Of a stretch of DNA of 64,000 nt, positions 1-14,474 are shown piece by piece. Location of the stretch: the NCBI GenBank assembly GCA_028554795.2, contig CM068825.1:160081398-160145397 (forward strand), in the 5' to 3' direction. Within the stretch, counting starts at the first letter, position 1. Each line of letters begins with the position of its first letter. Origin of the DNA: Sinohyriopsis cumingii. Lineage: Eukaryota > Mollusca > Bivalvia > Unionida > Unionidae. The notes under the pieces are model-generated. The model searched no databases and was not told the DNA's origin. It was given only the letters and a program-made list of their open reading frames with translations. A program made the position numbers and the translations under genes.

Positions 1-324
1 TTACAAATATATTCATTGCGATACTAACAGAAAACCAGTTATATACCATGTGAATGGGAACTCAGCATAATTGTACCAATCTAAAAACTTGAAGGAGAAC
101 GAAAATATTACCTGACAGCAAACAGGGCTGCATCTTTGCTACCGATTTTGTACAAACTATGTGAAAATGAGTATAATATAATGTAGAAAATAAAAAAATA
201 AAAAAAAGCTTTTCCGAATACTCAAGAGCAATGCTTTCAAAAGGGAATGGGTTGCATATAGTTAGCTCTTAACTTAATACGAAGCTATTCGCTAACCTGG
301 AATTGGACTCTTAAGTCCATGCCG

Positions 325-1125
325 TATCTTTGCATATAAGGAAGGCGTTTGACACTGTATGGCACGAGGACCTTTTCATAAAGCTTGTCCTAATGGGAAT
401 TACTGGTAAACTCCTCAAAGTAATCAGGAAACATAGTCTAGATTCTATAGCACTGTAACTATACTTGGTACTAAATCTAAGTCTATGCCAATCAAGCAAA
501 GAGTCCGCCAAAGTAGGGTGTTTTCCACGCTTCTCTACTTGGCATACATCAATGACATGTTAAAATTTATAGAAGATTCCAAATTAGGATCAACGTCTTT
601 TTGGAAATTCTGCGTTAGCTGATGATATCACCCTTATAACGACAACCCCAGCTCATGTACAAGTAATACATGATATCGCTCACTTGTACTCGGTAAAATG
701 GAAATTTTAAAATCGGTCAAAATAAGAGCTGCAGTGTCATCTTCAAGCGAAACAGACAGAAGAGATATTTAGCTTTCAAGCGAACAATCGGACCAAACTT
801 TATTCCGATTTACCGAACTACTGAACACGTAGGTATTCATATGACCTCTGAAACGAACTGCGTGGCCAAAGTAGAAAAGGTCATGTTATAAAGGAAGAAA
901 ATCACTAAATTCCCTTATCGGTTATGCGAAAACGGAATGTAAATTAAACCCCTTAACCACTGCAATTGTATATTTTTTTTTTTAAAATTCCAACAGTTCT
1001 TTATGGCGGGTATGGTCAAAAACTGGATCGAAAGACATTAAAAATGAGATGCGTAAAGCATCCATGTTTGAAGACCCTTCAAGAATTCTCACAATGAGCG
1101 AAAGCATGCTTGGACTTGAACAGAA
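325..1125 (+). pseudogene. Decayed non-LTR retrotransposon reverse transcriptase
   Basis: Fragments of a LINE-type reverse transcriptase are readable on the plus strand, but frameshifts and stops break them up. From position 342 the frame reads KAFDTVWHE, the motif around the first catalytic aspartate of non-LTR reverse transcriptases. Near 509-560 follows a GVRQS...LLYLAYIND stretch (the usual GVRQG..LSPLLF..YIND region). At about 606-650 is ALADDITLI, holding the paired catalytic aspartates. Near 995-1015 is PTVLYGGYG, matching the LYG block after the polymerase palm. Order and spacing fit one element in sense orientation. No endonuclease, UTR or tail was found, so this is probably a 5'-truncated and mutated copy. 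Clade assignment (CR1/Jockey/RTE-like) is uncertain. It cannot encode active protein. Confidence 0.72.
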
Positions 1126-1273
1126 TTGCCGCTGAAATTGAAAAATGATCGCTCATTTTCCTTTTCAAATAATGTCATATGCCTGAGAATATGTTGTCAA
1201 AAAAAGAATATTGTTAACGAGTTTGTATACCTTTCTTTTCAGAAAAGACCGTATGAAACAAATGGGATTTATT

Positions 1274-1433
<160 letters not shown>

Positions 1434-1783
1434 TCACAAACGCTGCTTGAAAGACTTTATATTTTTTATACAAAATAAGGCCTTTCTGGCGAAGAAAGAA
1501 TGGGGGTACATTGTATAGAACAAAATAAATGAATATTACCATAATCACTTCAAGCGCATATGCTTTACCGATTCAAAGATATTTTAAAAAATCATAATTT
1601 TTGTATTAAACCCGACATTTTGTGGCAAATACCAAGGTCAAACAAGTAGCTTTCACTGGTCAAACGTTTAGCCAGATTTATGGTCACTCTGTGCAGTATT
1701 ATACTTGGTAATTGTCAACATTGAAATGCTTCATACACTGATGTTATTGCGTACATGACAATCTCGCGTTCAAAACACAAAGA

Positions 1784-2044
1784 ATGCGGGATCTATTTTT
1801 CTTGCATATTATCAGTAATTTTGATGATCTACTTGGTGGATATTTCCATAATATATCTGACGAAGAATTTGTTCAGCACTTATTAGAGAGGAAATTCCCA
1901 TTCACGTGTGGACTGAATGACCCCTATGTCTGCAGAAATTTATTATGTCAGCTGCAGTTTTTATTGAAGGAAGCTTGCATGAGTTTTGCAACTAATCGGA
2001 ATCTTTGTTTGTTTTTGCTTGTGATTTGTTTAATGGCTAACTAA
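1784..2044 (+). CDS. Unidentified 86-codon ORF
   Basis: This ATG-to-stop frame is not built of simple repeats and has a protein-like composition. Its middle part is rich in acidic residues and leucine (FDDLLGGYF, then ISDEEFVQHLLERKFPF), followed by four cysteines, and its C-terminus is hydrophobic. I do not recognise a family. It could be an isolated exon, a transposon scrap or chance. No convincing splice sites were found at its edges, and there is no neighbouring gene to link it with. Confidence 0.2.
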   Translation: MRDLFFLHIISNFDDLLGGYFHNISDEEFVQHLLERKFPFTCGLNDPYVCRNLLCQLQFLLKEACMSFATNRNLCLFLLVICLMAN

Positions 2045-2588
2045 CGAAACGATGATAAATGAACGAATTCAGTCTAAATTATCCCGCTGGGTTACCTTGG
2101 AGATAAACTGACTGCACTGCTTTTATTATATCACTGTTCAAACATAAGTTGTACTATTTATCCTAGTTTCCATTTTTAATAATTGTATTATGTACGTCAT
2201 ATATTATGTTGAATTAGAGAATATACGAATGACCCAATTATCTATTGAAAACGTCATCAAGATTTTACATATCGGATTTATTCCTATTTAGAAATGCATG
2301 AGCTTGCGATTTGTATATTTACGTGTCCGCCATGTTGTTGTCATTCTAGTGCGGGTACCATTTCTCTATCTTGTTATGTTGATTATCTCCTGAAGGAGGA
2401 AATGCCATGCCTATTTAGCTTTCCTCTTGTGCATTTGTGTCATACAAAGTGAAAGCATTCACTGACATGTTACTTTCGTCTCTGAAGAAAACAAGAAAAT
2501 GTTTTACTCGCTTTATGCACATCAAACTTTACCAATATTATCTCCAATATTTAAATTATTACCGAGGAGTACACTACGTTGCTAATAT

Positions 2589-2845
2589 ATATACAGTACT
2601 ATATCTATACAGTACTATAATCTATACAGTACTATATCTATACAGTACTATATCTATACAGTACTATATCTATACAGTACCATATCTATACAGTACTATA
2701 TCTATGCAGTACTATATTTATTCAATACTATATCTATACAGTACTATATCTATACAGTACTATATCTATACAGTACCATATCTATACAGTACTATATCTA
2801 TGCAGTACTATATTTATTCAATACTATATCTATACAGTACTATAA
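2589..2845. repeat. 16-bp minisatellite with 96-bp higher-order unit
   Basis: About sixteen tandem copies of a 16 bp unit (cagtactatatctata and variants). A distinctive series of variants (cagtacc, then atgcag, then ttcaat) recurs 96 bp apart, starting at 2675 and 2771. This shows that a block of six units was duplicated as a whole. The plus-strand ORF across it is a Tyr/Leu/Ser repeat with no gene evidence. Confidence 0.95.
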
Positions 2846-3086
2846 CTCTGAACAGTATTGCATCGTTTCACAAATGTACATCCTGTACCGAGCTGAGAAC
2901 TAGATAAAGGCTAAACTGACCAAAAACATCAATTCAGTATGTTCCACTTTGAAAAGCAAGGTCCAGGGTCCAGTCTTATTATTTGTTATTTTACATGGAC
3001 AAAATGGTTTATGAAATACATCATAAACTGACACAGAAATATGTCTTGTACAATAAACTCCATGCGATAAAAGTTTTATTCAGCTT

Positions 3087-3202
3087 CATTGAGGCTGTTA
3101 AGACCTCTCTAAAACCTCAAATCATAAAAAAGGGCTTGGTTTGACATTGAGGCTGTTAAGACCTCCCTAAAATCTCAGTTCATATCAAACGGCTTGGTGT
3201 GT
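3087..3202. repeat. Two-copy direct repeat, 58-bp period
   Basis: The sequence cattgaggctgttaagacct starts at 3087 and again at 3145. The following bases, ending in a ggcttggt stretch, are similar but diverged between the two copies. Confidence 0.85.
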
Positions 3203-5057
3203 TGATATTAACTCTCAAATATCGCTTATATAAGTTGAGGTTACTACAGCTCACCGATCAAAGCTTTGCACCTCAACCCGAATTATTTCAAATATTATCG
3301 GTAGCCCGCCCGTCAAGTAGAGTTTGGAAATAAATCAAACCTACGTATATTAATTAAACCAAACTAAGCGTCCATTCAAAATCACATTGATCGTGAATGT
3401 AGTTTATGATCAGGTGACGGTGATGAAACCCTTAAAGCTTCAAACAAGAATGAAAATTTTGCAAATTACAGAGATGTTATTTACTATGCCCGACCAGCTT
3501 GTAATAATTAAGGCCCATAACTTACAATCTGATGGTTCAACGGTGATAATAATGCTGACGGTTTAATGGTAAGTCATTAGCATATTTAGTGGGAAGTTGT
3601 GTTTGAGTTTCTTGTCTGTGATAATTAAGCAAAATGTACGACCGTAGAAAACAAGCTATCGATTCAGCAGAGAATTATATGAACAGAATATTACTGAGCA
3701 TATGTAAACGCAGGGCATGCCAATTTATCCAACCCTCGGCACACTAGTGACAAATTATACAATCATGTAGTGTATATGTAATACAAACTTCAGCAAAGAG
3801 AAACGAATAAGCAAGATAATTCTCTTTTAGGTTTCATACATTTATCTTCAATATCTTTTATATCACCCCACATCTTAATGTTTCGACTGAGAGAGAAAAT
3901 AGACTTATTGGCGGAACACGGTGCACAATTTGTTTCGTTAGTTTTCCAGCGACGCGTGACCAGATAGATACAACAAATCACGAATTAGTTTTTCATCTGC
4001 AAGAAATTTCTTTAATATTTCCCTGTCACTGACAAAAAACGACGGATCTAATAATGTGTGGACAAAAAGAAAGTTTAATCACAGCCTAACCGCCAGTCTT
4101 CAAACCGCAATATATAAACGCATGAAAGTTTGTGTTGTGAAACCTATTGTTGTATCTAAAAGAATTATCTTGGTTGAAAATTTCAGTTAGGAAGACTAGC
4201 GATATTTTTAGTCATATAAGTATGAAAGCAAAACCAAACAAAACATGAAATATTCTGCTATTTTTAATTGATGCCATCAGTTCAGTTATGTAATATCGTA
4301 AATTAAAGCCTTTCAAAATCGATGAACATTTTGAATTGGTACAAGCTTCACACTATAAAACCATTTAGCACACAAAGACGGTGACATGAATTGCTACATT
4401 TTAACACATAGTTACTTTCAAATGTATGAAATGACACATAATTGGTCGTCATTTACAAATAAATAATGCTCCCCGTCAGTTATCACTGCGATCTACTCCC
4501 GCCATAGCTTTGAAGGTACTTCACGACAACCATATTAGTGTTTACCATTTAGTAGAAAATAGTCCTCTATGATTCAGCATTATTTGGTTTAAGCAAAAAT
4601 ATAGCTTTCCCGCTAAACTTTCCTTTATGGCCGCAGAAGCCGGAGTTATCTGATTTCACATAAAAGTAAATGCGAGTTTAGTCACTTTGAAGTTTTAACA
4701 GCAATCAAAACGATATGTTCTGAATATTAATGCCGGCTTTTAACTATCCTTTTAGCTGTAATGCAGTCCTTAACCCAACTTGTTTTCCTTTAGAAGAAAC
4801 TTTGGTGTATATAAGATGGTTGTTGTGATATCGTACCTGGAATTTATTAAAATTCGCAGATTTGTGTAAACCTGTCCACTTCTAAAGGCGTAAAAGATTG
4901 AAAGGTATTTTTGTAACCACGTCCTCACTATATTTACTTGATTAATTCAAATTCACCAAACTTAAACGTCACCTCTATTATTGGGACACGAAAGAAGAAA
5001 AAAATCGAACATTACACATCAACTAGAAATTCAAAAGCGGGGATACTGTTTCCGTAC

Positions 5058-5060
<3 letters not shown>
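3203..5060. other. AT-rich intergenic DNA, no gene seen
   Basis: Unique-looking AT-rich sequence. The only frame above 60 codons (minus strand, 3790-3981) has no recognisable features and sits in sequence without splice context. I see nothing else here that I can support. Confidence 0.5.

Positions 5061-5137
<77 letters not shown>
5061..5137. repeat. (CT)n microsatellite
   Basis: An uninterrupted CT run. It directly abuts a SINE-head-like sequence at 5139. Reading frames across it on both strands are Ser-Leu or Arg-Glu repeats caused by the run. Confidence 0.98.
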
Positions 5138-5138
<1 letters not shown>

Positions 5139-5140
<2 letters not shown>

Positions 5141-5166
5141 CCCCAGGTGGCCAAGTGGTCGAAACT
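5139..5166 (+). mobile_element. Fragment of Leu-type tRNA SINE head (A-box region)
   Basis: The sequence gccccaggtggccaagtgg followed by tcgaaa matches, with a few changes, the first 25 or so bases of the SINE family seen complete at 19774-20019 (gccccgagtggccgagtggtctaaa). The match stops before the B box. It is either a broken copy or a chance resemblance to a tRNA A box. Confidence 0.45.
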
Positions 5167-6210
5167 AGTGTGTTCCAACATTTTCAACACCGTGGGCCAA
5201 ATGGACCAAAAATGTAAGTTCATGGGATGGACACACACGCACGCACGCATTTCCCCACTCACCCATGTATTTATAGAAGAATGACCCGCGGTCAATATTT
5301 GGACCACTCTCATCTAAAGAGTTCGCCTTTGACTGAGATTACATTTTTCCCAATTAAAACAATGTATTTTAAGGATCAATTAGTTAAGGCTAGCCCTTTA
5401 AGCGTAACAGACGATTTCAATGCTTTTACAAAATATGAACATTAAGTCTGAGATACATTTTATCTGACCTCGTGGAATCAACAGACTTGTGAAATTTGTC
5501 CAGAACAAAAATGTACTTTATATCACTGCAATTTAAATTCCCCCACTATTAAACTTTTCTCTATAAAAAAAAATGCATACTTTATTTATTCACGCATAGT
5601 TTCTTGTTTCTTGATTTTGTAGATTGATTGGAACTTATTTCAATGTACTCATGTCTAGATAGGAAATATTGATACATTTTGTACATGGCGATTTAAGATG
5701 TTCCGATGGTAATCATTTTGTTCACGATTTGACATTATAGGTTGTTATTATACTACATTGCCGTCAACGTTTTCCATTTGCATTTGTTCAGTCAACTCAA
5801 TTCATACGAACGCTGTCGGTCATTTATCGTGTCTTTGTCTTATCACGTATTCGTGTAAGAATACGTTCACCATATTTTTGTCTGTTGATAGTTGGTTATT
5901 AATGAATTAAGCATTATCCTATTCATTAATTGTATCATATTTAAATATATAATAACACTGAAACGTTTTCATTCGAAGTGTATTTTTTCATGCGTTTAAC
6001 AGATATCATCTGATAATCTGTTACATAATCTAATTACATGTTTATAAGATTACTTAATAATTACTTGCGCGCTGTCATTGAGTAGTTGCTCTTTCGGAAC
6101 GTCGGCTATCTGCCTGAAGCTTGTGTTATAGCGATCGCTTTGAAGATATTCCTATCAAGGTAATGGACAAGTAATGGACTGATAGATGGTGCGACAAATA
6201 TATGCGTCCT
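5167..6210. other. Intergenic AT-rich DNA
   Basis: No transposon or coding signature recognised. A short frame at 5227-5445 on the plus strand starts in a CA/CG-rich patch and has no protein-like features. Confidence 0.5.
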
Positions 6211-6221
6211 TGTGAAGCCAC

Positions 6222-6262
6222 ATGGAAGAGCAGCGCCGACAAAATGAGCGACAATACCTTAG
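6222..6262 (+). CDS. Candidate 5' coding exon with splice donor (weak)
   Basis: In a local patch of more balanced base composition (about 6060-6262), an ATG at 6222 opens a frame reading MEEQRRQNERQYL. It runs into CTTAG|GTGAGC, a consensus-like splice donor whose GT is at 6263. A second ATG in another frame also precedes the donor. The patch would suit a 5' UTR plus first coding exon of an unknown plus-strand gene. I found no downstream exon, so this remains a hypothesis. Confidence 0.2.
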
Positions 6263-6369
6263 GTGAGCTTTGATTGCTTGATTATATACCTCATTTAATG
6301 TTTAAAAAGGCATTCTAGTATATACGTGCAAATGAAGATCGAATCTGAATTTATACGAAACAGCATGCG

Positions 6370-6372
<3 letters not shown>

Positions 6373-6440
<68 letters not shown>

Positions 6441-6518
6441 ATCCATGGTATACGTGACAGTATCGGATTTATTACGGAAAGAATTTCCAATAAAACTATC
6501 ATTTTCGTACCATTCTTA

Positions 6519-6567
<49 letters not shown>
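6373..6567. repeat. (AT)n at 6373-6438 and (TTA)n at 6519-6567
   Basis: Two pure simple-repeat runs separated by about 80 bases of unique sequence. The plus-strand frame across the trinucleotide run is a poly-Ile artefact. Confidence 0.97.
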
Positions 6568-6568
<1 letters not shown>

Positions 6569-6911
6569 GTATTAGTAGTAAGATAAATAAAAGAAATTAT
6601 CATCAGAGAAAATATCAGATCAGTGTCACCGTTAAAAATTGTAAGTACTGTTTTTCATATACTATGACTCGGCGTGTTTTGTCGAACCGTCCTTGGCGGA
6701 AGCGGTAAATAACTATTGTTTCGGCATCTATGCTTTTATACAAATCAGATGAATTTTACATTTCAGACTATGGTGTTCTTTCTTTTTCTAAACGATGATA
6801 TATTGTTTTTTGTCGAGCTCACCTTGGCAGGAGCTCCAGAAAGAGATCACAACCGTACGTCTATCCGTCCGTACATAGGTCCATCCATACACCGACTTAA
6901 CCTCGATGCTA

Positions 6912-6914
6912 TTT

Positions 6915-6946
<32 letters not shown>
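6912..6946. repeat. (GTT)n(GGT)n trinucleotide repeat
   Basis: A short run of GTT triplets changing to GGT triplets, translating as poly-Val then poly-Gly in one frame. There is no evidence of a gene. Confidence 0.9.
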
Positions 6947-6947
<1 letters not shown>

Positions 6948-7282
6948 CTTTCTTTTTATTTCGATATAATTTCCTCTGCTTATGTGGAATGTTGATACAG
7001 CAATGACACGTTCACTACAGTTCTAAAAAAAGAATTTATCATCGTTACAAGCACTATGTGTGCACATCTAAAAAAAACGCCGATGACTCATGTAATAACT
7101 AACTGTATATTATAAAAAATACGGTTGAATATTTTTATGAGATTAGATTGTTTTTGCAGGTTGTTATATTTTTAAAGTAGATTATTATATTTATTTTCAT
7201 TAGCTATGTTTCTTGTTCTTCGGGACCTCGGGAGAGTTTTGTGTTGTTCAAATATATGTGTTACCCTCTTGAAAAAGATGCT

Positions 7283-7284
7283 TG

Positions 7285-7324
<40 letters not shown>

Positions 7325-7344
7325 AATTATTAAATTATTTATTA

Positions 7345-7407
<63 letters not shown>

Positions 7408-7426
7408 TATTACATCATCATCATTA

Positions 7427-7477
<51 letters not shown>
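7283..7477. repeat. Long interrupted (TTA)n microsatellite
   Basis: Nearly 200 bases of TTA triplets with a few interruptions (AAAATTATTAAATT near 7321 and CATCATCATC near 7411). All long frames here, on both strands, are homopolymeric products of the repeat. Confidence 0.97.
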
Positions 7478-7479
<2 letters not shown>

Positions 7480-8203
7480 ATTCTTTTGGCTCTGAACCGG
7501 CAACAGGTAAAACTCCTTCCGATTATCATCATTACCATAATCGTCGTTGTCACCATCATCATACCTAGGGTGTATTCTGTGAGATTGTGCATGATCTAAA
7601 TGCAGAACTATCATTCATGATTAATATGTATTATTCCACGAAACTATATTTAAGTTTGTGAAAATTCTATTTCTAGATAGCTTAGAATTTTCTGAACTTT
7701 CTGTACCTATTTATCTTTTCATTTAAATTTAGTTTAAAATATAACACAATTTAACATTGCCAATATGACTCCGCGTCTAGATCCTTTTCACCTGGATCAA
7801 AGATGCATATCTGGGTTCTCCAAACGTATATTCTCTTACGAAGGAAAATGTCTCTCAACATGGCCCGTTGCATAATATTATTAGCATTGACGGTTTTAGA
7901 ATGTATGGAAAAACGATTTAACTAAATAAAATTATTTTATTCATAAGAATAATGCTTAATAATTTTGTTAGTAGAAAATTTTGTCTCAGATATAATTTCA
8001 GCAAACAGATTTATAGAAGATTTGCGTTTCCTTTACAAAGATGCAAGGAAATATTGCACGAGTGAACTGGACACATTGCATTGTCGCTAGTGGCAATATC
8101 AAATGCTTCCATTTCACGAGTGAAATAGTTTCTGATATGTCCTAAAAATACCAACATACTAGATTTTCATTATGTATCTGTGACAGCAAAACCAGTCAAC
8201 TTG

Positions 8204-8343
8204 CAACGATTTTGTGTGTTTAGTTTCCCCTTCTGTGCCAACGATTTTGTGTGTTTAGTTTCCCCTTCTGTGCCAACGATTTTGTGTGTTTAGTTTCCCC
8301 TTCTGTGCCAACGATTTTGTGTGTTTAGTTTCCCCTTCTGTGC
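8204..8343. repeat. Four perfect tandem copies of a 35-bp unit
   Basis: The unit begins caacgattttgtgtgtttag and ends ttctgtgc. It occurs four times head to tail with no visible mismatches (8204-8343), so the amplification is probably recent. It lies in otherwise unique AT-rich DNA. Confidence 0.96.
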
Positions 8344-10800
8344 CAACGCAGTTAAGGAATAAGCTGAATACAAAGAAGTTCTTAAACCTTACAATAATGT
8401 GGGACAATTACCTTTTTTATAGTATATATAACTGACTTTTGTATATGAGCACGCGCCACGGAAAGATGGTGCTTCAAATTGCGTATATTGTTAAATTACT
8501 GATTGTTTTCATACATAAAATAAAATTAAATTATTTTTATTTTTGTTATCACATTATTGATACGGGATCCGACAGACATCAGAGAATAACATCTTTAAGC
8601 CAAATAGTTTAATGATTGTCGGTTTACCTATTAGGATTTCGCTTATTTAGTTTGTTTACCTTATTTTGTGTATTTGTTTATTTCTGCATTTGAACGTGTT
8701 TTCGGTGGTCCTGGCAAGTCTGTTATCTAGTTTGGTATCAAAAGATGCACTCAAATTTTGATAGTCGCTTAATGTCGGTTTCCAATCAACACTATCTCAC
8801 CCCCGACTCCTCTTTCCTTTTCAAATATGCTTATGTGCGTGATAAGAGTTAAAACCGCGAAGTAAATAATTTTTAGTATTATATAATCCAGCAAACAATG
8901 AGAAATGTTTAACGATTGTCTCAGAATGTGGCAGATGTTGGTTACATTCAAATTCGAATAGAAACGTGGCATGCAGTTTCAATCGATGACGATTTGCACA
9001 ATTTATGCGAAAAGCTAATACATGAAACATGCATGTGATTGTTTGGAATTGTTTTGAATTATTTTTTCTTGCCACCTTCTTTCTCATTGTTCACGTACAT
9101 ATACAGTGTTGGCATTTTGAAAGATCTGTTCATTGTTGTAGTTTATTGTGGTGTGGTATGTGAAGAAGAAAAACGAATAAGGCTAAATTATAAAAATATT
9201 ACACACATAATGGGGATATATATTTCCTAAAGGGAAAGAGAAAGCAGTTTCAGGGGTGATGTCGCCACAGTGAAAATACCAGCCTTTTCTCACATCGATA
9301 CATCATCTTCTTATAACTCGTCGCAATCGTCGCCATCTTTTCAAGTAACGTTTGCTACCATGACCTTGACAGCCTAACCTTGTATTTGTCTTCTTGTTGC
9401 TCAGCAGATCGCATTTGGCCTTTTAATTTGATTTGCATAATTATGCGATACCTGGTATATACATGACACCTAAAAGAGCATAAAAGTACGACAATCTAGT
9501 AATAATTATCCCTGAAAAGTATAGTCATATTTAAAATTAATGGAAGTCACTCATGTGGATTTTCAAAGGCTTTGATAAAAAAATTATCATAAATATTGAT
9601 AAAGACACCGTAATCATTGCATCGAAACATCTAACGAAAGCTCTCGTTTTGGGAGTATTACTTAAAACTTATGGCCTAGTGGGAATATGCAGACCTTACA
9701 GACATTAAAATATTTAATAACTTCAGCAGTTTTGATTGTCAGAATTTATATGAATATGTTTTATGTGTATTTGATGGTGCTGAAATTTTATGTTACAGAG
9801 GTACCGTATGTATTCGCGTAAAAGACGATTCAAATTGCAAACGACAACGATCTTGATCTGTCATCGTTGAATGCGCCTGCAGATCGGCGTCTATGTTGTT
9901 TGTTCCACTGATTGCTCCTAACAAACTTCATAGATATAGATCCGCCGGAACTTTATGCCAGGCAGATCTGGGTCTGTGCAGTTTGCACTTTGGCTCGTCT
10001 TTTAATCTAATATCGCCGGTAAATCAATGAATTATTCAGCAAATTCGAATGCTAAGATACAATGAGAGCAATGCCATAAATTTTGTACAGTTTTTTTTTA
10101 TTACACGCTTCCGCTTATTACATACGAAAAGAAATAATTACCAAATGTGGTAGTCGTAATGGTGATAGCAGTCTTTCAAATAGCATCAGTAATAGAAACA
10201 GTAGTAGTAGTGCTAGTTGTAGCAAAGCTGTTGTCATCATATAAACAGAGACACTGTATGGCATGATCTGTTTTAACAATATAGGCGTTAGTGTCGTAAT
10301 CATCGCTGATATTTTTGTTGTGGTGGTGATGTTGGTGGCAGTAACAGCTGCATAACTGATGATAGTAGATCCACCAAGCTAGTTAAACATGGATTGCTGA
10401 CGAAACCAATTATCGCTTAAATGTGAACAATGACGTCATTAAGACGGATGGACGTTAAAAGCTTAGTCACCATGTGGTTTTCACATTACACCGTACTTAT
10501 TTTTTTATAAATCACACATTCTTCAGTCAATATTTATATGTCGTTCACTTGGGGTAAATCAAGCAGTGCAATTTTAAGGAAAAGGTATGTTACTGAGAAG
10601 GCACAGCTAGCATTCTTCAATTTTCCGAAAGATCTAAGAAACATATACATACATACGTGGATTATTGATATTTTGCTTGCGATCTTGTAAACAGTGCAAT
10701 TAAATAAATGTACATTTCTTTTTATTCGTTGTGATTTTTTCGACACCATATCAAAAGAGACCTTTTCTAATTATAACTATATGCTTCATTATTAAATGAG
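8344..10800. other. AT-rich intergenic DNA, no gene recognised
   Basis: Several short frames occur (for example 8769-8972 and 8821-9087 minus, 9039-9230 plus), none with protein-like features or splice context. A less AT-rich patch at about 9860-10015 could be an interspersed repeat, but I cannot name it. Confidence 0.45.
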
Positions 10801-10817
10801 TTATATAAGTTAAGACC

Positions 10818-10892
10818 CCCCCACACACACACACACGAACAGACACACACAACTGTATAAGCTCTAAAAGTAGATCATGCATCTCTCTCCCT

Positions 10893-10942
<50 letters not shown>
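10818..10942. repeat. CA-rich patch and (CT)n microsatellite
   Basis: A short CA run near 10820-10850 is followed by a CT tract at about 10882-10942 with a C-rich interruption at its start. Confidence 0.93.
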
Positions 10943-10945
<3 letters not shown>

Positions 10946-12412
10946 CTTTTTCCCTTAGGAGTAAGTTTTATTTTTCACGCCAGTGAAATTGGTTGATACT
11001 GCAAATATTTAAATATCTGCCTTACTTGTTTCTCATGCAACGTTTAGATGGAATAGACTGTCAGATTGCTAGGTGCTATTTTAAAGCCATATAATAACCA
11101 TATCGAACATATCGAACATGAAATGTTCGTCCGGTGACTCCTGTATTTGTGTACGTGATGCTTTGGCGTGCTGAATATACAAGAAGTCATTATTTGCTCA
11201 AATGCCAGTACTTCAGGTCGCACTTTTGAAATCAAATAACAGAGACCCTTTCTTATTTATTATCTTGAAAGTGTGTCCGAATTGTTAGCCAATTAAAGTA
11301 CAAATAATACCTAGAGTAGTATTGGGTTGAAATGCGTAAAATTAAACCGTATACGTTCCCTGATTTACGATCCATGGGCATGACCCCTGGTAAAAAATTT
11401 CATCTATGGATTGAGTATCAGGATAAAATTTGTCCTCGACACCGGTTCAAAAGGGTGGTTCATCCGGGTCACGGAGGTCAAACTCTTGACACGATCAATC
11501 AAGCGTGAAAGAACTCGAAAACAAATCGTTATCTTTTAAATCTGACTGTGTGTAGAAAGAATGGGGATTATTTTCGCTTGCAGGTGTGTCCGGCAATGTC
11601 TTACCGGAGACGAATTATTTCAACCAAACATTAAAAGAAATTTCATCTCTTAAATCACGAAAACACGACTTCTATGTACCTAATCAGAGATCATATGCAG
11701 TATTAGCAAAGTAGATCCAAGCTGAAATCTCTAAAGTGGCAAAGTGCACTAGGCACAGTTATGTCTACAAAACATATCGCTATTGTTCCGGCAAGTTTGG
11801 TATTAAAAACCAGTTATACGTACATACAGTTAGCTAACCTAAAACAGCATTTTAATTTTTATTGTAGAAACATTCCACTAAGTAGAAAATGTAAGGCCCA
11901 GAACGTTTTCGGTTATGTGAACTAATGATAGAGTTTTGTGTACCAATATTGCTGATGTTACAGTTCGTGTTTATATTATAAATAGTTTCTGCTGTGTATT
12001 TATTTGTCACAGATTTAATGCATACTTACATGCAGCTACGGTAATAAGTAAAACAAACTAAACGACAGTTTTTTATATATATATTCCGGTATTATCAGAC
12101 TGCATTACATTCCTTAGAGACAAAAATGTGGTCTTTGTTTGTAACATCCATCTTGTATGCCAAATACATTTTCAGAGACGTTGATTATTTCCGATATTTC
12201 AAAATCTGGGAATGACAAAGCCTTCTCACAGCCCAGACCTGTACTCTGATAGCACATATATATAAAGTTGGTACAATATTTGTTTCTTGTATTCGTGAAT
12301 AAAGGCTCTGTTCAGACATGTTATTTTCTTTTCTATTCTTGATGTCATTTCGATACACACAGGCCTCTGACTCAAATATCGCTAAGTTATTAGTTTTTAT
12401 ACCCCCCCACCC
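10943..12412. other. Intergenic DNA, no gene recognised
   Basis: Unique AT-rich sequence. No coding, RNA or transposon signature that I can support. Confidence 0.45.

Positions 12413-14474
<2,062 letters not shown>

Noticed and set aside
7206..7614. Poly-Ile, poly-Leu, poly-Asn ORFs
   Set aside because: Products of the TTA trinucleotide run in different frames.
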